Numbered from the stretch's first letter, positions 52,715 through 64,000 are shown. The stretch is 64,000 nucleotides of DNA from Palaemon carinicauda (GCF_036898095.1 NC_090759.1:20620620-20684619), one strand, 5' to 3'. Notes: generated by a model not told the origin, from the sequence alone. Program-made: numbers and translations.

Positions 52715-53866
52715 TTGCTTCGCGTAATGTTTGTAGAAGACCCTGGATGATCTCCATCCAGTGTATGAGTGGAGTCTCAAAGTTCATATGTTGAAAGAAG
52801 TTCAACGAAGAAGCAACTTTCCTCGGATCGTGATCTGCGAGTGTACTGTCAGGATCCGCTCTGCGAATAAAGCAGGTGAGCTTCGCTCTCAGTAGTCTTA
52901 AAGATAGGTTTGATCCTGAAGTTTCGCCTCTGAACAGCTGTCCTCCCTTGAAGTTTAAAGTTCTTCGAAGATAGACCGTAAGACTACTGGGCAGAGAGAG
53001 GCATCTTCCTTCAATGGGCAATTTCTCCAAGGACCCCACCTCTTGGTGGGTAGCTCGTTCTTGGCAAGAAAGGCAGGATCAGGAAAAAGGTTCAGTTCTC
53101 CTGAGTCTAGGAACTGAATATGGGCTTCATTTCTCGATAAGGCCACTTTTTCACTAACTCTAGCCCCTGAGGCTATTGGGAACAGAAAAATGACTTTCTG
53201 TGTTAAATCCTTTAGAGTATAGTCCTCATTATCCAAGTTCGAAACATAGTGGAAGACTGTGTCCAAAGACCACGTGATGGGCTTTGGTGGGGCTACAGGC
53301 TTGAGTCTAGCGCATGCGTTTGGGATCTTATCAAAGATTTCACCTGAGAGGTCCACCTCAAAAGCGTACAGAAGTGGTCTAGCCAGGGCCGATTTACAAG
53401 AAGTAATTGTAGTAGAGGCCAGGCCTTGTTTGTGGAGGTGTATGAAGACTGTAAGACAGAAATCTATCAATATCTCTGTCTGTTTCCTTGCTTTCACAGA
53501 GGGCACCCATTTCTTCCAGGATGATTCGTATTGCCTCCTAGTCGAACTTGACTTGTATTCCTCGATGAAGTCAAGTTTATCCTTCGAGATTCCGAACTTT
53601 TTGTTCGCTGCTAAGGCGAGAAAATCATTAGATGTAGGTTGCTGGTTCTCGAGGATGAAGCGTATACAGTTGACTTCTGGACCAGTTGAGATAGCACTGG
53701 ATTCAGAAGAGGAAACAGCTTCAGTTTCAACTCTAGGGCTAGAGGGAACCAATTGCTTTTGGGCCACTTGGGGGCTACTACGGCTGCTGTCCCTCTGAAG
53801 GATCTTAGCTTGTTGAGGACTCTTAGCCGTAGATTGGTTGGTGGAAATAGGTAAATGCGATTCCAC
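52715..53866 (-). pseudogene. DIRS copy J tyrosine recombinase (frameshifted)
   Basis: Core-binding part: KSSSTRRQYESSWKKWV (about 53540), then IDFCLTVFIHLHKQGL and KSALARPLL. The catalytic part contains PIASGARVSEKVALSR (arginine box, about 53155) and FLAKNELP (53075). The open frame ends at 52955; the continuation lies in another frame, with DHDPRKVASSLNF (H-x-x-R, about 52830-52790). A third frame carries VFYKHYAKQV near 52740, with the expected catalytic tyrosine. All active-site residues remain, so two frame changes are the visible lesions. The N-terminal part overlaps the methyltransferase end, as in E. Confidence 0.85.
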
Positions 53867-55264
53867 CTGTTCCAGTCGAGGGACATGGCATCCATCGCTT
53901 CTGCTTGAGGGTCCATGTAAGGGGCTACGTTACGAGATAGTTTCTTGTTGTCGCTCGTTGCAAAGAGAATTGCAGTTCTGAGACTTTTTCCGAGATGAAA
54001 GAGAATGAGTCTGCGTCTAGGGACCATTCTGTCTCTATGGGCTTTCGCCTGGATAGAGCGTCCGCCGTCATATTGCGGAACCCTTGTAAGTGAACTGCTG
54101 ATAGGTGCCATCCCTTCCTCCTTGCCCGGTAGAAGATGGCTAACATCACATGGTTGATGTGGGGTGATCTCGAGCCTTGTCTACTTAGACACTTTACTAT
54201 CACCTCGTTGTCAAGGACCAATGTGATGTGGATTGACTTGCGAGGGGATAATCTCTTCAACGTCAGGAATACTGCCATAGCTTCCAGAATGTTGATATGA
54301 AATATCTTGAACTGGCGCGACCAATTCCCTTGCACATTCTTGTCGTGAGAATGACCTCCCCATCCTTCCAAGGAGGCATCCGTGTGTATCACCACTGATG
54401 GTTGCGGTGGTTGTAGGGGAATTGTCCGTGCTAGGCTCTTGGCTGTTGACCACAGCTTTAACTGCGTGCGCAACAAGGCCGGGGCCAACCTTAGTTGATT
54501 TCTTCGAGCATTTGATGCATATTTTCTCCAGACTCCTGACGCATCTTTCAAACGTGCCTTTAGCACAGGGTCTGCCACTGCTGCAAATTGGAGAGCCCAA
54601 TACTCTTTCCTGTTGGCGTCTTGGAATCCTCTTGTGACGGATTAGTCTCTTGACAGATCCCGCTATTTCTCTCCTCTTCTTGGATGGAATGGAGAGGTGG
54701 TGTGACTTTAAGTTCCATTGGTTTCCTAGCCACTGGAACTGTTGAGCTGGAGTGAGACGAGACTTCTTGCAGTTGATCTTGAAGCCCAGATGTTCCAAAA
54801 ACTGGATCAGTCTGTGGGCTGCTTGCAGACAAGTAGTCTTTGATGCTGCCCATACCAACCAGTCATCTAGATAAGCTACCACTTGAACACCTTCGGAGCG
54901 TAGCTGTAGGATGATTGTGTCTGCTAGCTTCGTGAATATCCTTGGGGCTGTGTTCAGTCCAAAGGGCATTGCTCTGAAGACAAACTTCTTCTGTAGTTTG
55001 AATCCTAGGTAGGAGGAGAAAAGGCGACTCATTGGGAGATGCCAGTAAGCATCTGCTAGGTCTATTGAGACTGTGTACGCCTCTTTTGGCAGAAGGGTCC
55101 TTATGTGTTGCAAAGTAAGCATCCGGAACTTCTTGTTCTCGATGAACTTGTTGAGTGGAGACAAGTCTAGAATGATGAGTTTGTCTGAGTCTTTCTTGGG
55201 AACACAAAACAGCCTTCCCAGGAACTTGATGGACTTTGCTTTTCTTTATCACCTTCTTGTTCAA
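53620..55264 (-). pseudogene. DIRS copy J RT-RNase H-methyltransferase (frameshifted)
   Basis: RT: FCVPKKDSDKLIILDLS (fingers, about 55200), SIDLADAYWHLPM (first Asp, 55060), MPFGLNTAPRIFTK (54965) and AYLDDWLVW (54865). After a shift near 54590 the frame reads VADPVLKARLKDA, then RNase H: VIHTDASLEGWGG (54375), LDNEVIVKCLSRQG (54205) and MTADALSRRKP (54070). After another shift near 53950 comes the Dam-like domain: LFATSDNKKL, DAMSLDWNRW, YLFPPT and VVAPKWPKSNWF (about 53965-53755). FPPT replaces FPPF of E. The whole active-site set is still readable across frames. Confidence 0.9.
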
Positions 55265-55282
55265 GAGTTCTGAGGTATATTC

Positions 55283-57381
55283 TTATAACAAGGGGGTGGA
55301 GTCTTGGAAGAATTCTGGAAAATGGGGTGGAGTTCTGCTCCATTTCCACCCGAGTCCATTCGGGATTAGGCTGTGGGCCCAGTGATCGAAGGTCCAGCGA
55401 TCCCCAAAGTGATGTAGTCTTCCCCCTACCTGGAACCCCTCTTTGCTTGGGGGTCCTGCGAATTTATTTTTGCGACCATATCCACCTCGGCCCCAAGAGA
55501 AGTTACCTCCTGGAGAACTTCTCTTAATAACTTTTCCTTTCCGACTGGGGCGCAAGGAAGTCGACTGCCTTTCAAAGGTATAGTTAAACACCGGTGACTA
55601 GGCTACCAGTTGTTGTGGGATCATCTGGAAGGTGGTCTGAGGCATCGTGGTCATAGTCATGGCAGGGAGTTGTGCAGGTCTTCGTGGTCTCTTCACCCTT
55701 TTGTTCTTGGGCTGGGGACCTCCGTCCGAAGAAGATTTCCTTTTTGAGGACATGCCCCACCTTTGGAGAATGTTCTTGTTCTCCGTGATTGCTCTCGCAA
55801 TGACCTCTTGGACCAGTTCCTGTGGGAAAAGATCGTTACCCCAGATACTCGAGGTAATTAGCTTCCTTGGTTTGTATCTGATGGTTTCTGAAGCCAGGAT
55901 GAACTCTCTACAAGCTCTCCTCGCTCTTAGGAAAGCGTATAGGTCTTTCATAAAGGTACCCATGTGAGATTTAGCCAGGAAGAGGAACATTTTTGGGGCA
56001 TTATGTTGACCTGCACTCATTTCCAAACAGTTCTGATGAGAGAGGGAAGCTGCAAGTCTCTCCTTTGACTCCTGTTCCTTCCTCAGAAGATGGTCTGGCA
56101 ACTTCGTAAGGTTCTCATTGAACTGTTGTCCTGCGATCTCTGAGTCTAACTTAGAGATGGAGAAGGTTAGGTGGACATCCTTCCACTTCTCCTCGCAGGT
56201 AGGCATGGCTAGAGATAATGGCTTGCATTCCTCTAGGGTCGGGCAGGGTTTTCCCTCATCGACGGCCTTGACGGCAAAGTCTAGTGCTTTCTCCGTTTCG
56301 GTGGGGTGTTTCTTGCTCAGTGCCGAGACTTTGGAGTTGGTATATCCAGTTCCCTTCAAGGCCTTCAGGAAGATGGCTTGCGCCTTCTCGTGTTCAAACA
56401 CGATGACCTCTTTGGGGACCGTTTCTTCTTGGGTCGCATTTTTGTTCTGCAGTCTCACATAGCCCTCTGGATAGGCCGAAAAGTTAGGCCAGAACTCAAG
56501 GTCTTCAATCTGCCTGGCTCCCAACTTCTCGGAAATTAACAGTTTCTCATTCATCATTGGCATATGCTCCGCATACCTCCAGGGATTGGTTTCGGAGCAA
56601 TGAGGGAGATCAGACACTGAGAGGCTTCTTAGAGGTGCCCTTGGTGGTTCCGAAGCGGTCCATCTTCTCCTGCAACAACTTTGCTGCTGCTTGAGTGATT
56701 CCCACATCGTCTCTTGTTCCCATTGGAACGACTCCATCATTCGTTGAAGAGATGTCAGAATCTATTCGCTTGCGTTAACCTGGGTAACAGGTTGTGGAGT
56801 TGAGGCCGAGGACGTTTACGCCAGAGGTTGGTATGCCGTCACGACAAACTGAGGGTCGTCTGTTTCCGTTGACAAAGATCCTTCTTCCTCCATTCGGGGA
56901 GGGTCCATGTTCTCTTCAGGGCCACCTTGTAGTAGGTCTTGTTCGGTGTCGTTGGACACTTCTGACATCCTCTCTTGGTGGATGTCCATGCCTTCTAGGG
57001 CCTTGTTGATGTCCGAGTCAATCTTCAGTTGAACGAAATGCGACTGGAGCTGTTCCTGGGACACCACCGCACTCTGCAAAGCCTTGGGGAACAGTAGGCA
57101 CCTCAGGGAGTCATTTGGTAAGTATGGTCCTGGAGAGTTCTTTTGGAACCCTCGTACCCATTTGCAAAGGGCGTCCCTCGCTGTATCCCTAGTCTCTAGG
57201 GTAACTACAGCGGTTTGCCGAAGCCGTTGGCCAGCAGGGTTGAGGAAGTGGGGCAACCCTTCGGGTCCCAATACCTTAGGACTCCTGTGACGATGCAGCA
57301 AGGGGCATGAGTCCTGCACATCGTGTGGCCACAGAAGTCTTTCCCCTTGTGGTTGCAGAACATCGCTCTGCACTTCTCCAT
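55283..57381 (-). pseudogene. DIRS copy J Gag
   Basis: ATG 57381 opens MEKCRAMFCNHKGKDFCGH, then MCRTHAPCC, a Cys/His-rich N-terminus analogous to those of E and F. A one-base slip near 57270-57220 leads into ALCKWVRGFQKNSPGPYLP and an acidic stretch to 56816. The larger part (56740-55598, 380 codons, open) has FPQELVQEVIARAI near its end, matching E's FPEELIKEIAASLI, then a lysine/arginine-rich patch KRKSSSDGG-KNKRVKRPRRP. A basic, RG/GG-rich segment follows to 55283. A T-rich tract ending in TTTACAG (57393) just upstream resembles a splice acceptor. No tandem repeat array is present, unlike F-H. Confidence 0.8.
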
Positions 57382-57393
57382 AGGGTCATCCTG

Positions 57394-59204
57394 TAAAGGA
57401 AAATATCAAATGAGTATTTTTTGTTTTTTATATCAGTGATATCAAAGCATACAGTCTATGATAACAATAGTAATCACTATTGTTTATGGTAGCTTAGGAT
57501 AGTAAGCTTGAAAGGAAATAGAAAAGATTCATATATGTATTTCCTCTCCCAGGCCATTGCTGAGATCTCCGTCGTATTAATATTCAGTTTCCCTGATAGG
57601 GAGGATACAAGGTAGATAAACTCTAGGAACTAGAGTTAGAGTTAGTAAATAGCTTATACAAACATTATCCACCTGTAGCATTATATTAATACTGTTCGGG
57701 TATTTTGAGTTCCTGATGATCAAGGAAAACCATCTGGGTGTTGAGGGAGTACTCAGCCTCAACAGAATATCATGGTCTCAACAATCATCTGCGATAGGAA
57801 ACACAAAGTATGTTAGAAAATATATGTACTACTGTATAGTTGTATATGGTAGTTTGCCAGCAGACACTGCCGGTGTTGGGTTAGTACCTGACGGTGCTAA
57901 CGGAAAGAGAGAGAGAAAGGTTATGGAAGGAGAATTTCCTACTATTATGAATGAACATAACAGCTGGAAGTTTTGGAGGACTATAAGACCGCCTACTGTC
58001 TCGTTACCAGAATGAAAGTTCCAATGGGAGGGGAAAGAATCTATCAGATTCTGGCTCCCAACCATCCACAAAAGGTCTGTCGCCGACAATGAAGCCGGCG
58101 GCAATGAATGTGGATGGCAGCTCAAGAGAGAGCTGAGGACTTTCCAAAGTATGTTAGGTTTTCCACCAGAAGCCGTTAGAAGCTGTCTCAATCTTCCCCC
58201 AATTTTATTAACTTTCTGTGAAGGAAGGGAGTTAGAGGGAAGGTGGCAGAGACGGCTGAACTAACTGCCGCCGGCAGGGTACCAGCCGGTAATGCAGTCA
58301 TCCTAGCAAGCCGGGATGACTGTTAGAATACCGGTGAAAGAATTTTGTGACGGCATTGTCACTAAAGGACAGGGGGAAGGGGTTGAGGGTCTTACAGTTC
58401 ATTGATATCGGACGTGGCGGCAAGTATGCCACCTTCCTCAAACAATGAGCTGGGGAAGCATGGCTTCCTGTGCTGACGACATTGTCGTCGGCAAGACATG
58501 GTCACCCTGAGTATGTCACTATCTGAATCAAAGTCGGGGGCAATAAGAACATCATTCTACTCAACGGCCATGAGAGACAGTGGTTGCCGCCGCCCATGAC
58601 GGCGGCGTCACTCGGGGAGAGAGGAAGGGTTTAGCCTCTTCTCTCAGAGAGAGAATAATTATCGTAACTTGTCTATAGATTCTAGAGAATGTAACATCTC
58701 ATTCGAATCGAGAAGTAACGATAAGGGGGAGGCTAAACGGGGAATTACTTTACTAATGTATATATGAGCAAGAGTAGCCTTGCTCTGGTAGGAGCCCCGG
58801 CAAAGGTAATCGGTACCACCGGGGTTCCCGCCCGCATACGATAAGTAAAGTCACATGATAGAGAAAGAATAATTTTCATGTATGCAGTATCACGTCTTGT
58901 ATAATTTGCCTAACTAGCTAATATAATAGCTTAAAAACCGGGAAGTGTCACCCTACTATCTAGATAATATGTGAGAATGTGACGGGCGACAGCAGTCATA
59001 AAAGGGCTGCCTCCGGTCTCGGCAACGCTCACCCAAACACACTTAAATTATTGAAATTTAACTGTGAAAAGGGAGACTAAAATTACACACAGGAAAGAAT
59101 TAATACTCAACTTTCTAGATGACGAAGATGGTGGGGATTGCATGATGAAAATTCCGAAAAACTAGTAAAAAAACACCGTGCTAAGGGGAGCATAACACTC
59201 TTAG
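57394..59204 (-). other. DIRS copy J leader, no gene seen
   Basis: A 1.8-kb stretch between the left repeat and gag without coding motifs on either strand, long for a DIRS leader. Several GC-rich short palindromes occur near 58070-58110 and 58590-58610 (GCCGCCGCC..GGCGGCG). Confidence 0.5.
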
Positions 59205-59528
59205 CAGGCTACTAGAATAGGAATGGCGTCACAGTAGTAGTAGGGAAGGAGGTCCACCGGGTACCTAGAAAGGCACCCCTTTCTTTTGCCACTCTTCCCC
59301 CTTACATCGAAGCGTTAAATCTATTCGGGGTGAAGATTGCCATGTGTCGTATCCAGAATACGTACCCTGATATTATGCGATATCCTTTATTGGATACTTG
59401 CGCCAGGAGTTAGAATCCTGGAGACCTTTGGTTTAATTCTCTGGGAGTATCACTATCGCAAATATCCCTTAGAAGGCTACCTATAGGAACCCTTCCATCA
59501 GGATGACATGACCTGAGCCCTAAAAAAT

Positions 59529-59530
<2 letters not shown>
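59205..59530 (-). repeat. DIRS copy J left inverted terminal repeat
   Basis: Inverse of 51036-51312. On the element strand it starts TTTTTTAGGGCTCAGGTCATG. The outer part differs from the right end as expected for DIRS. Confidence 0.9.

Positions 59531-59568
<38 letters not shown>
59531..59568. repeat. Poly-T run
   Basis: About 38 T residues directly beyond the left end of copy J. It may be an independent mononucleotide repeat, or an expanded T-rich element end. Confidence 0.95.
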
Positions 59569-59571
<3 letters not shown>

Positions 59572-59743
59572 GTTGGTGCTAATTTCCTGTTGAATAAAGC
59601 ATTGGATACTTTCATAGATTCAAGTATTTCTTCATTTGATGCTATAATTTAGAGACCTTCAAAGAGATTTCCTATCTCCTTCAATAAATATTCTTTTTCC
59701 AAACAAGAATGAACTAGTTACACTAGAAATTATGATTTTACAG

Positions 59744-59860
59744 GAACCGTTTAACAGTATGTAAGTGCCAGAATAGAGTTCGAGGAAAGGTTGTTGTCCT
59801 AACAGGAGCAACAAATGGTATTGGATATTATACTGCTTTGGACTTGGCAAAGAAAGGCAA
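59744..59860 (+). CDS. Internal exon of a short-chain dehydrogenase/reductase (retinol dehydrogenase-like)
   Basis: The reading frame NRLTVCKCQNRVRGK, then VVVLTGATNGIGYYTALDLA, KKG is open across the whole segment. T-G-A-T-N-G-I-G is the TGxxxGxG cofactor-binding turn of the SDR Rossmann fold, preceded by the expected hydrophobic strand VVVL and followed by helix TALDLAKKG, as in RDH11-14-like enzymes. These reduce or oxidise retinoid or other carbonyl substrates with NAD(P)(H), usually at the ER or mitochondrial membrane. Splice signals fit: TTATGATTTTACAG precedes 59744, and GTAACT follows 59860. It would be the exon with the start of the NAD(P)-binding fold. Neighbouring exons are not in view: introns here have been invaded by DIRS elements. 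Start, exact enzyme and full gene limits are unknown. This is the only convincing host coding sequence in the window. Confidence 0.82.
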
Positions 59861-60937
59861 GTAACTCTAACACAGTATTTTAAGAAGACCTTAATGTAAT
59901 ACTGTATAGTGTATGAATATATTACAATTTTACATTTGCCAAGAATAACTAATATGATTTTAAGTAAAATGCATTATTATTATAGATATAAATAGATCCT
60001 CAAGAAGCAAGTAGAAGTTGTACGTTTCTCAGTGTTTATTCCTTAGAATACTAAATAAGATTATGCTACTTTGCTTCCATTTTATCATTCTGTTGGTATC
60101 TTGAATTTTTCAAACATTTTATTTGTTGACAAAAGAGCAAGTATTAAGAAAAGTATCCTGTTGCTGAAAGTATTCTAATGTAACTTGATGTTTTAGTATT
60201 TATGGAGAGGATAATCATTGAGTTAATGCAATACCCTAAATGGCCACATAAAAGGGGCATCAAGAAGTAAATGAGCCTAACTTAAAAACCATTATAAATG
60301 TACTTTAAAAGTTAAGGTTATTTTAGACTTATTATTAGCGCTAAGCGGGATGGGATTTGACAGTTTGTCGAGTCATAAGAATATTGAGGAATTGAAAGGG
60401 ATGCTAATGCAGATAGGATAAAATGTGTGACTGGAGAAAAGAAACTCGCTACAGAACTGATGCTAAAAGATAAGAAATAGAGAAGATGGGGAGTCACTGA
60501 TCTCCAAAGTCCTTTTCTTATTTAGAAAGGAGTATTTTACGGTAATCTCTAGAAAAGACAGTAATGATCTGCCCTTGTAATTGCTGTCTGTGGGCTCTTG
60601 TTAACATATTGTTTATATCTGATTCAGTATGAATATTCTAATTTGCCCTACTGTGTTTACGGAAACTGGATACATGTATTCTTTTATCAAATCTAAATTA
60701 CATAAGATTCAAACTTATGATTGAGAAGTAAAGTACTTGTTTTAGTTTTCCTTACAACAGGGTTTAATTAAACATTGAGGATTGGGTTTATATACGGAGT
60801 TGAAACAAAATTGATGGAAGGCTTTTGATACTATATTTCTTTAAAGGATTGTTGGAGAAAGTCCTTTAGATAATGCCCAATCTCCTGTTTGTTCCGACAC
60901 AAATATAAACCATTTTGCTTTCAAGTTAATATTATTT
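59861..60937. other. Probable intron, no further exon seen
   Basis: AT-rich DNA following the GT donor. No frame continuing the dehydrogenase fold (for example a following A-R-V-x-x-x-x-R stretch) is visible before copy I begins. Confidence 0.55.
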
Positions 60938-61482
60938 CATTGAATGCTGAAAACTAGCCAAAATACTTTTTAGCGAGGTACAACTACCCATCGCTAGGTA
61001 GCGGGAGGTAGGCCAACCACCCTGCTCACACACACTGGTGAAATACCTCCACTTTTTATTTTGGCTTGGGAGTAAAAAGACAAAAAATTTCTCTCCCTCC
61101 CAATAACCCTTATAACTGGCCTTTGACTTGACGTTTTTGCTCATTCATACTCTGTTGGAGGGGAAATGAGTAGAACAATGATCAAATGACCCAGGGGCAA
61201 CCCGTAGGTGTGTACATCGTTGCTTCCCTTAGTGAAGCAACGGCGCCTTATACGAGGGTAGTCTCTCAATGCTTTTTGTGGCAACTCCTTCCTTTTTTGG
61301 GGTTTTCAAATCTCCCCGTACAAGGACATAGCGGAAGCACACACCTGCCTTCCCAGGGAAAGACTTCAGTTTCCCTTTAGAGATTCTGAAGGCTGTAGGT
61401 CGCAGGAACCTCCTTTGTCTCTGCCAGCAGCTGTCTCGGCTCTTTCTTCTCTCATTCATGCTTCTTTGGTAGTCAGCTTTTG

Positions 61483-63275
61483 CTCAGAGAGTTTATGCCT
61501 CAACTGAAAAGGAGTACAATTTAACCATAAAAGAAACACTTTCTGGTACAACTCAGGAACATAAATGGTGGTCTACCCTTAAATCTGCACTCTTTGGTGT
61601 AGATGCAACAGTTCCTCCTTTACTTAAACCAGATGGCTCAGTCACTCACTGTCCAAAGGAAAAGGCAACCCTTTTGGCTGATGTTTTTGACAGTAAACAG
61701 AGTAATGAAAAACTTGTACTTCCTCATTCCTGTTTTCCTGAGGCTAAACTAACTAGTTTAGCTTTTCGATCTCGTGAGATTAAAGCTCTGTTGATGGACC
61801 TTGATGCTTATGGAGGTGTAGACCCAAATGGTATTTTTCCTTTGTTTTTTATAAAGACAGCAGATTTCTTAGCTCCAAAGTTATCTGTTATTTTGCGCAA
61901 GTTAGCAAGAAGTGGAGCTTTTAGCACTAGTTGGAGAATTGGTAATGTTACTCCTCTATGTAAATATGTTTGTGGTAGCTCAAGTCCCACTGATTACCGC
62001 CCAATTTCCATAACTCCCATATTATCTAAAGTTTTTGAACGTCTTCTGGCAAAACGTCTTAATAGGTTTGCTGAAGGTAATCATCTACTCCCTAGTTTGC
62101 AATTTGGTTTTCGTAAAGGCCTTGGAGCATGTGATGCCCTTCTTACAATCTCCAATGCAGTACAGAAATCCCTTGATTGTGGTCGGGAAGTTCGTATGAT
62201 TGGCCTTGATTTTAGTGCTGCCTTTGACCGTGTTAATCATGAGGCCCTTGTTTTCAAACTGAAACAGTTGGGAGTGGGTGGGTCGTTTCTTAGCATTATT
62301 ATTGATTTTTTAAGTAATAGATCTCAAAGAGTTGTTGTTGATGGGCACCATAGTGATTATAGGAATGTGATATCCGGTGTTCCACAGGGTAGTGTTCTTG
62401 GCCCATTACTTTTCATACTATATACACATGACATGTGGTTTGGCCTAGAAAACAAGCTTGTTGCATATGCAGATGATGCTACTCTCTTTGCATCAATTCC
62501 ATCCCCTGAATGTAGATCTAGGGTTGGTGAATCCCTTAATAGAGATTTAGCTAGAATTAGTGCATGGTGCAAATTATGGGGTATGAAGTTGAATCCTAAC
62601 AAAACTCAAAGTATGATTGTAAGTAGGTCAAGGACGGTGGCTCCTCAACATCCGGATCTCAGTATTGATAATGTTTCTTTAAATATGTATGACTCTTTCA
62701 AAATTTTAGGTGTGATTCTCGACAGTAAATTTACTTTTGAGAAACATATAAGGTCTGTGTCTTCTTCAATTGCACGAAAAATAGGCTTATTGAGAAAGTC
62801 TTTCAAGATTTTCGGTGATCAATCTATTCTGAAGAAGTGTTTTAATTCTTTCATTCTACCTTGTTTTGAGTATTGTTCTCCTGTCTGGTCTTCAGCTGCT
62901 GATTCTCATCTTAATTTGTTGGACAGAAACTTACGGTCTATCAAATTTCTTATTCCTGATCTAGATATTAATCTCTGGCATCGTCGTTCAATTAGTTCAT
63001 TATGCATGTTGCATAAGATTTTTCATAACTCTGACCATCCTTTACATTCAGATCTCCCTGGACAATTCTATCCCGTTCGTAATACTAGGCAGGCAGTTAA
63101 TTCTAATAGCCAGGCCTTCTCCATCACGAGGCTCAATACTACGCAGTACTCTAGAAGTTTTATTCCAGCTGTTACCAAGTTGTGGAATGATCTTCCTAAT
63201 CGGGTGGTTGAATCAGTAGAACTTCAAAAGTTCAAAGTTGGAGCAAATGCTTTTTTGTTGACCAGGCGGACTTGA
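61483..63275 (+). CDS. LINE reverse transcriptase (N-terminally truncated ORF2)
   Basis: Open without interruption for about 595 codons to TGA 63273-63275; the true start lies outside this truncated copy. Pre-RT part: STEKEYNLTIKETLSGT, KWWSTLKSALFG. RT: VTPLCKYVCGSSSPTDYRPI, SPILSKVFERLLAKRL-like ITPILSKVFERLLAKRL, QFGFRKGLGACDALL, IGLDFSAAFDRVNHEAL with the first catalytic Asp, GVPQGSVLGPLLF, AYADDATLF with the Asp pair, and KLNPNKTQSMIVS. The C-terminal half (FKILGVILDSKFTFEKHI, CFEYCSPVW, RSIKFLI) is typical of Jockey/I-type LINE proteins. RT copies the element RNA at a nicked chromosomal target. The lack of stops suggests recent arrival. The endonuclease domain is missing, so the copy is not autonomous. 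Confidence 0.93.
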
Positions 63276-63522
63276 GTCTTTTATAGTTTATTTATGACAT
63301 ATTTGTTTTTGATGTTGTTAATAGTTTATATATGACATGTCTGTTTTGACGTTGTTACTGTTTTTAGAATGATTTATTGTTAATTTGTTCTCTTCATTTA
63401 TTTATTTCCTTATTTCCTTTCCTCACTGGGCTATTTTTCCCTGTTGGAGCCCCTGGGCTTATAGCATCTTGCTTTTCCAACTAGGGTTGTAGCTTGGATA
63501 GTAATAATAATAATAATAATAA
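61483..63522 (+). mobile_element. 5'-truncated LINE with (TAA)n tail
   Basis: Begins inside the segment between endonuclease and RT and ends, after a 3' untranslated part, with about seven TAA units (63502-63522). Its 3' sequence (63441-63500) recurs at 15456-15530. Insertion is into the gag of DIRS copy I. No clear target duplication could be defined. Confidence 0.9.
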
Positions 63523-64000
63523 CAAGAGCAGTTGCGACTACTAACCCTTAGGGTTTTCCGTCGGGCTATCCTTTCAAGGAGAACCTAGAAACTGATTTTT
63601 GCCCCATTTCAAAGCTCGTAGCTTATTATGCCCGCCCTCAGTTTGAGTCTTTTTAGCAGGCTAAGAGTATACATGTTTGCTACACCGAGCTCCTCTTTCA
63701 GCTGATGAACAGCCTTCACGTCCACGAGTCTTGTAAGTGATTATCCTATGGGGCAATAGCCTATATAAATTATGCCTGCTTTATCTACGTTGGGCACAAC
63801 AAAGTTCATGTAGTTTTATGAGACCAGGCCCTTCAGGACCTGTGCCTCAGGTTTCTGCCTCTCATGAGGCAGAACCTGCTGTTCTATAAGTTCAGCAAAG
63901 CCTAATTTGTCTCCTTGCGAATGAATACAGTTAAGCCTTGTTATTCACAATTTTTAGGTTACAGACACAGGCGTGATAAGCAAATTTTCGCGAATATGGG

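Larger units (their letters stand above)
50978..59530 (-). mobile_element. DIRS copy J, separate lineage, nearly full length
   Basis: The inverted terminal repeats (51036-51312 and the inverse of 59205-59500) are nearly identical over about 280 bp. Between them, on the - strand: long leader, gag, RT-RNase H-methyltransferase, recombinase and ICR. J's proteins share domain order with E, but the sequences differ widely. Lesions are several frameshifts plus a 454-bp insertion in the ICR. A poly-T run follows the left end. Confidence 0.9.
60938..64000 (+). mobile_element. DIRS copy I, interrupted by a LINE, continuing beyond the window
   Basis: The left terminal repeat (60938-61070: GAAAACTAGCCAAAATAC, TTTTTAGCGAGGTACAAC, GGTAGCGGGAGGTAGGCC) belongs to the H subfamily, with the outermost bases missing. 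Gag-like sequence follows (61190-61482) and resumes after the LINE (63523-64000), with proline/serine-rich, out-of-frame text such as CCCTTCAGGACCTGTGCCTC. No right end is in the window. Confidence 0.7.

Overview
This is eukaryotic nuclear DNA, most likely from a decapod crustacean or a similar arthropod. It is AT-rich and full of (TA)n, (GA)n and (TG)n microsatellites. Almost all recognisable coding sequence belongs to retroelements, above all DIRS-type tyrosine-recombinase retrotransposons, which are abundant in decapods. I found no bacterial-type genes, rRNA or convincing tRNA. The only host coding sequence I can support is one short exon of a short-chain dehydrogenase (59744-59860, + strand).

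Layout. 1-5540: non-coding AT-rich DNA with microsatellites. 5579-5905: a foldback/MITE-like inverted repeat. 5922-9250: an interspersed repeat seemingly split by a decayed LINE ORF1 (- strand), then a decayed LINE reverse-transcriptase tail (- strand). 9583-12840: DIRS copy A, with most of its RT region deleted and a 0.75-kb PIF/Harbinger transposon inserted. About 13940-38495: a nested stack of DIRS elements. Copy C is outermost and badly decayed; copy B is inserted in C's right terminal repeat; copy D lies in B's right end; the nearly intact copy E lies in D's leader; and a Ty3/gypsy-like LTR element lies in D's RT region on the - strand. 39089-42000: an LTR-like segment and a decayed LINE ORF1. 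42284-50945: three truncated or chimaeric DIRS copies (F, G, H) whose gag genes carry long tandem repeats. 50978-59530: copy J, a different DIRS lineage on the - strand, almost full length, with roughly 280-300-bp inverted terminal repeats. 59531-60937: poly-T, the dehydrogenase exon and intron. 60938-64000: DIRS copy I, interrupted by a 5'-truncated LINE with a long RT open reading frame and a (TAA)n tail.

How the parts work together. Copies E and J show the full DIRS plan: left inverted terminal repeat; Gag with a Cys-rich N-terminus; a polyprotein of reverse transcriptase, RNase H and a Dam-like methyltransferase domain; an overlapping tyrosine recombinase; then an internal complementary region (ICR) and the right inverted repeat. 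The ICR complements both outer ends of the element, as expected if it templates the junction of a circular DNA intermediate that the recombinase then integrates without target duplication. The gypsy-like element has matching 326-bp LTRs, a polypurine tract and a possible self-priming primer site. Every element here has at least one visible lesion. E is closest to intact, with a single frameshift in its recombinase.
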